From: Nodularia sp. NIES-3585
Lineage (GTDB): Bacteria; Cyanobacteriota; Cyanobacteriia; Cyanobacteriales; Nostocaceae
NCBI RefSeq assembly: GCF_002218065.1
Contig: NZ_BDUB01000001.1
Span: 4,249,118-4,313,117 of the forward strand
DNA: 64,000 bases
Direction: 5' to 3'
Made by a program: the position numbers and the translations under genes. Within the stretch, counting starts at the first letter, position 1, and each line of letters opens with the position of its first letter. The notes beneath the pieces are model-generated. The model was not told the origin of the DNA and searched no databases. It worked only from the letters and a program-made list of their open reading frames with translations. Shown here in pieces: positions 24,694 through 31,992 of the stretch.

Positions 24694-25587
24694 GGCGTTG
24701 CAGAATAGAAATATCAATTAGTGCGATAGCGCCAGCGCTAACTTGTCAGTTCGCTATGAAATGTCCAAGATGTACATCAACTCATATTCGCAAGAATGGT
24801 AAACACAGAGGTAAACAAAATCACATATGTGTTAAATGTGGTCGTCAGTTTATTGATTCTGATGAATCGAAGGGTTACTCAGAATCAATCAAACGTGAAT
24901 GTTTAGAAATGTATGTCAAGGGATCGGGTTTATGGCTGCGCCACGCTACGCGAACGAGCAATAGAACGGGTTAAAAAAGTACATTTTACGACAGTCATCA
25001 ACTGGGTAAAAGAGGTAGGTAACACCTTGCCAGATACACCAGAATATGATCAAATACCAGAAATCACCCAAATTGATGAGTTGGAAACATTTATCGGTAA
25101 AAAAACACAAGATTTGGTTGTGGACGGCAGTTAATAAGCATATTCCAGGAGTTATAGCTTGGGTTTTAGGCGACCGGAGTTCGGCAACTTTTAAGTTATT
25201 GTGGCAGATTATCGGATGTTGGCATTCTTTCTTTTATGTTACAGACGGTTACCCAGTTTATCCTTGTTTTATTAGCAATGAAGATCATATTGTTAGTAAA
25301 ACTTATATGACGCGAGTAGAAGGAGAAAACAGTCGTTTTAGTCATTATTTAGCTCGACTATAATGCCTTCGGCACGCTTCGCGAACGGAAAACTTTTTGT
25401 GATTCTAAGTCAGAAGAAATGCTTAAACTCTCTATTCGACTGGTAATACATTATCTTAAGTATGGCTCAGTGCCGCTCAAGACCTCTCCTACTCATCAGA
25501 TTTTAGCGAACTGACAAAAGCCCTCCGGGCAATCCAAGAAACAGCGCTGGCGCTATCGCCTGATTCATATTTCTATTCAGCAATGCC
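24694..25587 (+). mobile_element. IS1-family insertion sequence, inactive
   Basis: About 894 bp with terminal inverted repeats of about 45 bp: GGCGTTGCAGAATAGAAATA at the left and the complement of GGCATTGCTGAATAGAAATA at the right, both continuing to GCGATAGCGCCAGCGCT. It contains a disrupted two-part transposase. I see no clear target duplication at its edges. A second, 5'-truncated copy lies at 37900-38198. Confidence 0.85.
24756..25480 (+). pseudogene. IS1-type transposase (InsA/InsB), disrupted
   Basis: The InsA part opens with MKCPRCTSTHIRKNGKHRGK and a zinc-finger pattern (CPxC...CVKCGRQF). It continues to CLEMYVKG, then a short palindromic repeat (24931-24955) shifts the frame. The sequence resumes as RAIERVKKVHFTTVINWVKE. 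After another frame change at about 25130 the InsB part reads PGVIAWVLGDRSSATFKLLW, then DGYPVYPCFI and MTRVEGENSRFSHYLARL. A second short repeat (25363-25386) ends the frame before the last 30-40 residues. At least three disruptions make it non-functional. Confidence 0.85.
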
Positions 25588-25598
25588 GAAAAATTAGT

Positions 25599-26381
25599 TT
25601 ATCGCCTATCATCAGACATTGCTTTAAGTTTGGATGTAAATGAATCTGAGTGATCGTTGGTTACTGGAGTAAATTGTCCAATGGGTGGATGATTAGCAGA
25701 TGGTGGTAGTAGTTTTGTCTGCTGCTGCGGTTTTGGTGATGGGGAATTTCTCTGAATATGCTTTTGTGAGTTCAGCCTGGCCTGACTACCAGAGGCAGCA
25801 GTACTCAGAGTGGAAGATGCTAATATGTTTTTTACTGGCTTCTCTTCCTCTGCTGCATTTATGGGTTGTAGGGTTGGCGTTGGAGTTTGCCTATACCGAT
25901 TACCCACCATAGCAGGTAAGGGATTGGCTGTAACTGGTTGAGGAATAGATGCTTCATCTGGAATTTGTGGCTTGATCGTCGGTAGAACTGGTGCAGCCAG
26001 TTCAGTTAAACTTTCGGGAAATTTACTACAAATCAGGCGCTCAAATTCCATATTGAAATGATAAATAACCTGTCCTCGCCGCTGCCAAAATGCTAAGATT
26101 TGCTGCACTGAAATTCCTTTATAGCGACCTTGATACAGCGCTTCAACGACTGCCAAGTGCAGCCAGTTGACTGGGTATTGGGTTTGCCAAAGGTTAATTA
26201 GCTCAATGGCAGTATAGCCACTGAGGTCAAAACTATAATGAGTTAATAGAGCGGTTGCCAATTCGGCAGAGGATTGTGAGGCTGTTGTAATCATGGGACT
26301 ATTGGCTTCAGACGAGGGGTATAAATTGTCTGCCCAGCGCTTATAGCCTATCGTGTTTTTAGCTATAGGATTTGTTACCAA
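25599..26381 (-). CDS. Conserved cyanobacterial hypothetical protein with Pro/Gln-rich tail
   Basis: 260 residues. The folded part lies at about 35-135: LATALLTHYSFDLSGYTAIE, NWLHLAVVEALYQGRYKGIS and QQILAFWQRRGQVIYHFN. It looks like an all-helical DNA-binding or winged-helix-like domain. The remaining half is low-complexity, rich in Pro, Gln, Ser and Thr. The family occurs in many cyanobacteria with unknown function. The TTG start at 26381 has GGAAA upstream; an internal ATG (26294, MITTASQ) is an alternative. The stop codon is only 12 bp from the end of the IS1 element, so the extreme C-terminus may have been altered by that insertion. Confidence 0.65.
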   Translation of the reverse strand: MVTNPIAKNTIGYKRWADNLYPSSEANSPMITTASQSSAELATALLTHYSFDLSGYTAIELINLWQTQYPVNWLHLAVVEALYQGRYKGISVQQILAFWQRRGQVIYHFNMEFERLICSKFPESLTELAAPVLPTIKPQIPDEASIPQPVTANPLPAMVGNRYRQTPTPTLQPINAAEEEKPVKNILASSTLSTAASGSQARLNSQKHIQRNSPSPKPQQQTKLLPPSANHPPIGQFTPVTNDHSDSFTSKLKAMSDDRR

Positions 26382-26437
26382 GAGTTTCCAAGCTGATAAA
26401 CAGTGTCTTTCATTTTACTTGGTCAACTGCTGACTGT

Positions 26438-28540
26438 CTAAACAATATAGGTTGAATTAATTTTTGACGTTCGCTGGATGGCAACTAATGCCTGATAAAC
26501 CATTGCGGCTACTTCGCCACGTGTTGCTTCCCGCGTCGGTACAAGTTGTTTAGGGTTGGGGTAATTGACCACAATTCTCTGCTGTGTAGCAGTTATAACC
26601 GCTTGACGAGCATAATCGGGAATTGTATGACTATCAGTATAAGTGAGTGAGGCATTGTTATTCACTATTGGTAAGGTCAGCCCATTCACTAAGGAGACAA
26701 TTACCTGTAACCTTTGCACATTTTGAGCCGGGCGGAAGGTGCTATCTCCAAATCCACTAACAAAGCCACCTCTGGCTGCAATTTGTAAGGCTTGATAACC
26801 CCAAAAATCTGGGGCTACGTCTGTAAAATTAATTGCGGGGCGTTTGGGTACGGGATTAAAGGCCACGGCTACTAAAGCCGCATATTGGGCGCGATTCATG
26901 GGTTTATCTGGTTGGTAGCTACCATCAGCAAAACCATTAGTTAAATTCATGCTCGCTAACCCCCGAATAAATGCTTCTGCCCAATGTCCGGCAATGTCGG
27001 TAAATCCGGGGAGATTAACATCGGGGGTGACTATATATGGTGATGCGATCGCCTTTGGCGCGGCTTCGCCGATCGCCTGTTCCTGACTGCTGGCTACCAA
27101 AGCTTGATAAATTAATGCTGCCACTTCACCACGAGTTATATCTCGCAGAGGTTCTAGTTGTTCGGTTTGGGGATAATTCACCACCAGTAATTTTTGGGTA
27201 GCAACTGCGACAGCATTAGTGGCATAGGTGGGAATTTGAGCGCGATCGCGATACACGTTTAACACCTGGGGATTGCCACCTGTGAGTTTTAAGCCACTAA
27301 CTATAGATACTATGGCCTGTACTTTCGTCAAATTTTGTTCGGCTCGAAAGGTCCCATCGGGAAAGCCACTAATGAAACCCATTTCAGCAGTTTGCAAAAT
27401 GGCTGATGCTGCCCAAAAGCTGGGGTTGACATCTGTAAATTTAATACCTGGATTTATTTGAGGTAACTGAAAAGTTTTAGCAATAATCGCCGCATACTGA
27501 GCGCGATTGATGGCGGCATCTGGCGCAAAAGTGCCATCGGGAAAGCCACTAATTGCGCCTCTGGTCACCAATGCTGCCACAAAATCTGCTGCCCAATGTC
27601 CAGCTAGGTCTGAAAAAATACTGGAACTACCTGAGATGCGTCGAGGATTATCTTCTAGGACAGCGATAAAATCTACCCTGCCTTTAATTTGGGTAGGATT
27701 CAACTGATTACCTGCGGAAACTAGCGGCTGTGGTGTAGAGTTATCTAAATCGAATCGGCTGTTATTACTAAAAATATTGCCGGCTGCGTCTTGGCTATTA
27801 CCTAAATCAGGGATAGCGTCACCATTGACTAACATCCCGCTTTGGGTATTTTTGGTAATTAGATTATGCCGCAGCACAGGTCTAGCGTTACGAGAAAGAG
27901 CGATCGCGGAACCGTTTTCTGATATTGTATTATCTGCTATTAAAGGGGCAGCAAAGTCACTGATGGCTATGCCCAAAGAATTTTGATGAAACGCATTCCG
28001 CAGCACTTCTGCCTTGCTATGACGCGCCATCATCAAGCCACTGGCGGCATTTTGCCTAAACACATTATCCATAATGGCGGGTTTAGCATTACCAGTGACA
28101 AATATACCTTCTCGACCACAATTAATTAAAGTATTATTAGCCACATTTGTGACTGCCGACTCAATCCAAACACCTGTACCTTTAGAGGCTGGGTTAGTCA
28201 CAGTCACACCTAAAATACTGGCATTACCTTGCAACAGTAATGTCATACTTTGCAGACCAAAGCTAGGACTTTGATACTCACCACTCCCGGAAATCACAAT
28301 CCCCGCCCCTTTATTAGCTTCGTTACCGACTACTGTCACCCCCGCAGGAATAACTAGAGGAAACACTTCACCATTAGCTTTGCTATAAGTCCCAGATGTC
28401 AACTGAATAATTACGGGTGTTTTGCTGGCTTTTAAGGCACGGGTGAGACTTTTAAAGGGACTCGACCGAGAACCAGTATTAGAATCATTCCCCTGGACAG
28501 GGTTGACATAGAGTGTGGTAACGAGGGTAGAGTTTACCAT
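26438..28540 (-). CDS. DUF1565/beta-helix protein with S-layer homology (SLH) repeats
   Basis: 700 residues. Residues about 8-110 (TLYVNPVQGNDSNTGSRSSP, FPLVIPAGVTVVGNE) are DUF1565-like. Residues 110-290 form a right-handed parallel beta-helix with NosD-like repeats (NTLINCGREGIFVTGNAKP and similar). Residues about 305-690 hold SLH modules in two sets (FSDLAGHWAADFV, GFPDGTFAPDAAINRAQYAA; FTDIAGHWAEAF, GFADGSYQPDKPMNRAQYAA). SLH modules bind peptidoglycan-linked polymers, so it is likely a surface or periplasmic protein, although no classical signal peptide is evident. A HIP1-rich palindrome sits in frame at about 27045-27075, between the SLH sets (IGEAAPKAIASP). Confidence 0.85.
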   Translation of the reverse strand: MVNSTLVTTLYVNPVQGNDSNTGSRSSPFKSLTRALKASKTPVIIQLTSGTYSKANGEVFPLVIPAGVTVVGNEANKGAGIVISGSGEYQSPSFGLQSMTLLLQGNASILGVTVTNPASKGTGVWIESAVTNVANNTLINCGREGIFVTGNAKPAIMDNVFRQNAASGLMMARHSKAEVLRNAFHQNSLGIAISDFAAPLIADNTISENGSAIALSRNARPVLRHNLITKNTQSGMLVNGDAIPDLGNSQDAAGNIFSNNSRFDLDNSTPQPLVSAGNQLNPTQIKGRVDFIAVLEDNPRRISGSSSIFSDLAGHWAADFVAALVTRGAISGFPDGTFAPDAAINRAQYAAIIAKTFQLPQINPGIKFTDVNPSFWAASAILQTAEMGFISGFPDGTFRAEQNLTKVQAIVSIVSGLKLTGGNPQVLNVYRDRAQIPTYATNAVAVATQKLLVVNYPQTEQLEPLRDITRGEVAALIYQALVASSQEQAIGEAAPKAIASPYIVTPDVNLPGFTDIAGHWAEAFIRGLASMNLTNGFADGSYQPDKPMNRAQYAALVAVAFNPVPKRPAINFTDVAPDFWGYQALQIAARGGFVSGFGDSTFRPAQNVQRLQVIVSLVNGLTLPIVNNNASLTYTDSHTIPDYARQAVITATQQRIVVNYPNPKQLVPTREATRGEVAAMVYQALVAIQRTSKINSTYIV

Positions 28541-28568
28541 TGATTATTGAGATGCAATTGTTTAAGTT

Positions 28569-28700
28569 ATAGCTGGGGAGTAGGGAGTAGGGAGTAGGGA
28601 GTAGGGAGTGGGGAGTGGGGAGTGGGGAGTGGGTTAAAACCCGAATGGTGTCTAACTTTGATTATCCGTTTATGTCTTAACCTCCTTGGCGGTTGCTATA
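28569..28700 (+). repeat. MITE-like repeat copy B
   Basis: Same structure as copy A but with a longer heptamer run: four GGGAGTA units followed by GGGGAGT units, then the conserved core and TTGCTATA end. It lies just upstream of the SLH gene start and forms an inverted pair with copy C around the cupin gene. The rest of the gap to the cupin stop is AT-rich with no gene. Confidence 0.75.
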
Positions 28701-28866
28701 TAACAGTCAAGTCATGAATAATAACTTATACCAATTTTCTATAAACTTGTACTTAAACGGACAAGTTTCTTTTTTCTCAAAAAACACATTCTCAAAGTCT
28801 TGTACGGTCAGGGGTTAGGATTTTTAATCCCATGTGTTCCCCAAGAGTATGACTTCTTGGATAAAT

Positions 28867-29337
28867 TTAGCTCTCATACAAAGCACCATTTTTGTGTGTA
28901 AAAATGTGATTTCCATCAGCACTAGGTTGAGCAATCAAGTCATGGTCTGGATAGTTTACTTGATCATCAGGAGTTCTATCGCCAACTTCTAAATAAACTA
29001 CTATTTCATGGGAGCGATTTACCAATTGGTGTCCATCTTCTTCACCTGATGGGAAACCTGCCATCATTCCAGGTATGAGAATTTGCTCTCCCGTGTTAGT
29101 AATTAGTGTGACTTCACCTTTAATCACATAAATAAACTCATCTTGTTGAGTATGCCAGTGTCTGAGAGCAGAACAACTTCCCGGCTCAAGTGTAACTAAG
29201 TTGACACCGAAATTTTGCAAGCCGGCGGCATTTCCTAAAGCCTGTTTTATTCTCCCACAGACGAGAGGTTTAAATTCATCGGGGTAAGTTGAAGTTGTCC
29301 GAATTGGTACATTGTCAGGATTGATGATCATCTGCAA
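28867..29337 (-). CDS. Cupin-domain protein
   Basis: 156 residues. The two cupin motifs are clear: LRHWHTQQDEFIYVIKGEVTL (H-x-H...E...G, motif 1) and FPSGEEDGHQLVN (motif 2, with the last metal-ligand His). It should bind one divalent metal in a small beta-barrel. The substrate is unknown; the gene resembles 'cupin domain-containing protein' members that act as isomerases, dioxygenases or sugar-binding proteins. The start has a second Met two codons in. It is bounded on both sides by inverted copies of the MITE-like repeat (28569-28700 and 29361-29462) and is unrelated in function to its neighbours. Confidence 0.85.
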   Translation of the reverse strand: MQMIINPDNVPIRTTSTYPDEFKPLVCGRIKQALGNAAGLQNFGVNLVTLEPGSCSALRHWHTQQDEFIYVIKGEVTLITNTGEQILIPGMMAGFPSGEEDGHQLVNRSHEIVVYLEVGDRTPDDQVNYPDHDLIAQPSADGNHIFTHKNGALYES

Positions 29338-29360
29338 CTTTCTGAGATAATTCGTTGTCT

Positions 29361-29462
29361 AGCAACTGCCAAGGAGGTTAAGGCATAAACGGATAATCAA
29401 ACTTAGACACCATTCGGGTTTTAACCCACTCCCCACTCCCTACTCCCTACTCCCCAGCTATA
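29361..29462 (-). repeat. MITE-like repeat copy C (inverted)
   Basis: Reverse complement of copy A/B: AGCAACTGCCAAGGAGGTTA, the core, then the heptamer run read as ACTCCCC/CTACTCCC, ending CCCCAGCTATA. It begins 24 bp upstream of the cupin start codon, so it could carry or disturb that promoter. Confidence 0.75.
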
Positions 29463-29492
29463 GCTGAAAATTTGAGACTGCCAAAAGTGAAT

Positions 29493-29529
29493 CAGAAAAA
29501 AATAAGGAGAGCTACCTATGCGGCTCTCC
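29493..29529 (-). terminator. Rho-independent terminator downstream of gatB
   Basis: On the minus strand, GGAGAGC (10-base loop) GCTCTCC is followed by TTATTTTTTTC. It lies about 120 bp past the gatB stop, in the right orientation for that transcript. Confidence 0.65.
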
Positions 29530-29650
29530 AGATCATTAGGGTTCATCTACTACACACACAATACCTTTTTAGGTGTGAGGGGTGTAACCTATTTTTTTGC
29601 CTTCTTTGTAAAGATATGATGAATAATTTTTGTGAAGAACTGATAAACAC

Positions 29651-31126
29651 TTACGTATTTAGTTTTTTCTCCACTAATTCATTCGTTAACTGAGGATCAG
29701 CTCGCTTGTCAGTTTTCTTCAAAACCTGTCCGACAAAGAAGCCTTTGAGCTTTGTATTGCCGTTGCGATACTTTTCTAGTTCTTTGGGGTTAGCCGCGAT
29801 CGCTTCATCAATGATCGGTTCTAGTACACTAGGATCAGTGATTAACTCTTGACCTGCAAAAGCTTTCTCCGGGGAAACACCATCAAGTAAATCTGGTAGC
29901 TTTTGTTTAGCTTGGGCGTTGCTAATTTTCCCTGATTCAATCAGAGTAATTACCTCAGCTAAATAGGCGGGAGTCAGGGCAATTTCAGCAATACTGAGTT
30001 TTTGCTTGTTGAGGTAGGCGGCGATATCTTGAGTAATCCAGTTAGCAGCAGCTTTGGCATTTGCACCAGATGCGATCGCAGTTTCAAAATAATCAGCCAC
30101 GGCGCGGTCTTCTGTCAACACCCGTGCATCATAAACCGAAAGCCCCAAATCACTTTCATAATGATGGCGTTTTTGGGCTGGTAGTTCGGGAAGTTCGCTG
30201 CGCCATGCTTCTAATTGTTCGTTAGATACTTCAATGGGTGATAAATCTGGTTCTGGGAAATAGCGGTAATCACTTGAACCTTCCTTCACCCGCATACTAC
30301 TTGTGCGTTGAGCGCCTTCTTCCCAAAGGCGAGTTTCTTGGATAATGGTTTCGCCCGCTTCAATAGCCGCAATTTGGCGTTCAATTTCGTAATCAATCGC
30401 CCGTTGAATGGCGTTGAACGAGTTCATATTCTTAATTTCTACCTTTACGCCAAACTTTTCTCGCCCCACTGGACGCACCGAGATATTGACATCGCAACGC
30501 AGAGAACCTTCTTGCATATTGCCATCACTGACACCGAGGTAGCGTACAATTCTGCGGATTTCTTGAGCATATTCAGCAGCTTCTTCACCAGAACGCAAGT
30601 CAGGTTCCGAGACAATTTCCACTAATGGCACACCTGCGCGATTGTAGTCTACGAGAGAATAGGTAGATCCAGATAAACGGTCACTTCCCGCGTGTACAAG
30701 TTTTCCTGCATCTTCCTCCATGTGCAAACGAGTCACACCAATGCGTTTACGAATTGGGTTCCCCTCAGCATCTACCATTTCGATTTCTAACCAACCATGT
30801 TCAGCTATAGGGAGGTCATATTGAGAAATTTGGTAATTTTTGGGCAAGTCAGGATAAAAATACTGTTTACGGTCAAATTTGCTATATTTAGCGATTTGGC
30901 AATTCAAAGCCAAGCCTGTTTTTACAGCATATTCCAAGACTTTTTCATTCAGTACAGGTAAAACCCCAGGTAAACCCATACACACAGGGTCGATGTTAGT
31001 ATTAGGGTCAGCACCGAAAGCTGTAGAGCTATTGGAGAAAATCTTGGTATTGGTACTCAGTTGACAATGGGTTTCTAGACCAATAATCGCTTCGTACTCA
31101 GTTTTTACAGTCGTAGCAGCAGTCAT
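29651..31126 (-). CDS. gatB: Asp/Glu-tRNA(Asn/Gln) amidotransferase subunit B
   Basis: 491 residues, normal length. GatB binds mischarged Glu-tRNA(Gln) or Asp-tRNA(Asn), and in the GatCAB complex it activates the carboxylate with ATP for amidation using ammonia supplied by GatA. Seen are EAIIGLETHCQLSTNTKIFS, DPVCMGLPGVLPVLNEK, the signature HMEEDAGKLVH and DYNRAGVPLVEIVSEPD. The C-terminal YqeY-like tail domain ends GFFVGQVLKKTDKRADP. The gene is alone here, with its partners elsewhere, which is usual in cyanobacteria. A T-tailed hairpin lies downstream (29493-29529). Upstream is a short divergent gap to the nucleotidyltransferase gene. Confidence 0.96.
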   Translation of the reverse strand: MTAATTVKTEYEAIIGLETHCQLSTNTKIFSNSSTAFGADPNTNIDPVCMGLPGVLPVLNEKVLEYAVKTGLALNCQIAKYSKFDRKQYFYPDLPKNYQISQYDLPIAEHGWLEIEMVDAEGNPIRKRIGVTRLHMEEDAGKLVHAGSDRLSGSTYSLVDYNRAGVPLVEIVSEPDLRSGEEAAEYAQEIRRIVRYLGVSDGNMQEGSLRCDVNISVRPVGREKFGVKVEIKNMNSFNAIQRAIDYEIERQIAAIEAGETIIQETRLWEEGAQRTSSMRVKEGSSDYRYFPEPDLSPIEVSNEQLEAWRSELPELPAQKRHHYESDLGLSVYDARVLTEDRAVADYFETAIASGANAKAAANWITQDIAAYLNKQKLSIAEIALTPAYLAEVITLIESGKISNAQAKQKLPDLLDGVSPEKAFAGQELITDPSVLEPIIDEAIAANPKELEKYRNGNTKLKGFFVGQVLKKTDKRADPQLTNELVEKKLNT

Positions 31127-31242
31127 ACTATATTTTTCGCTATTTAGTCTAATTTTTAGTTTAGGTTATTATTTTAGCCCGTCTTTAGCTTTCTCTAAAC
31201 GTTGTAATTACCATCCTTTTTTTTAGTAATACCCCACAGTTG

Positions 31243-31803
31243 ATGAATAGCAACAAGCGCTTACAAAATATCTTAGCTAATACACCTGTTGGAATTGTAT
31301 TACCTGCGATCGCCGGAGGCGGGGCTTTGCCCATCGCTCAACTCAATCTACCTAACTGGTGGTTAGCCGGGGGTGCAGTGCGAAATACAGTTTGGTGTGC
31401 AGTATTTGGTCAAAAATGTCGTTTATTCATCAAAGACTTCGATATTGCCTTTTTTGATGAATCGGGAGACCGTTCCCAGGAACTAGCAGCAAAGGCACAA
31501 TTAACCGCACAATTTCCCAATTATCAGTTTGATGTCAAAAATCAAGCTAGTTTTACCCGTTGGCGTTCTGGCCGCACAGCCTACACCAGTACAGAAAATG
31601 GAATTGAAAATTGGTTACACACCGCTACGGCTGTGGGAGTTCGACTAGATGCACAAGGGGAATGGCAATTTTTTACTCCCTATGGCTTAGATGACCTATT
31701 TGCAGGAATCATTCGACCCACACCAGCACATATCAACAACCCCGACGCTAAAAATAAAGCCTCTGATTTTCTGGATAAATGTCCTGAACTCAGGTGTATT
31801 TAG
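31243..31803 (+). CDS. Nucleotidyltransferase family protein (DUF925-like)
   Basis: 186 residues. WWLAGGAVRNTVWCAVFGQ is the Gly-rich start of an NTase fold, and IKDFDIAFFD carries the DxD metal-binding pair. The end, YGLDDLFAGIIRPTPAHINN, is typical of the DUF925/NTP_transf family. Members are assumed to transfer nucleotides, with unknown targets. The ATG at 31243 is chosen; a TTG immediately precedes it. A short GC-rich palindrome-like sequence (about 31305-31333, GCGATCGCCGGAGGCGGGGC) lies in frame near the N-terminus and gives AIAGGGALPIA, a possible repeat insertion. Divergent from gatB, followed by a histidine kinase gene 189 bp later. Confidence 0.8.
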   Translation: MNSNKRLQNILANTPVGIVLPAIAGGGALPIAQLNLPNWWLAGGAVRNTVWCAVFGQKCRLFIKDFDIAFFDESGDRSQELAAKAQLTAQFPNYQFDVKNQASFTRWRSGRTAYTSTENGIENWLHTATAVGVRLDAQGEWQFFTPYGLDDLFAGIIRPTPAHINNPDAKNKASDFLDKCPELRCI

Positions 31804-31992
31804 AAGTTACATTTTCTTCAGAAGATACGGATTATTTTACATACTATTATTAATCCTCATATCTTCTCAAAAAAGATTTATAATTTTGTTATAAATCTGA
31901 TTAATAGCATCTAGTAGTCTATGCAATTTTAGATAAATTTGTCTTTAATTGAACAGAGAATACTGTGCCATTAAAATAAATCCTCTTTTTCT

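Noticed and set aside
28569-28640. Tandem GGGGAGT heptamers as a CRISPR-like array
   Set aside because: Units are 7 bp without spacers; it is the known heptamer type of cyanobacterial short tandem repeat.
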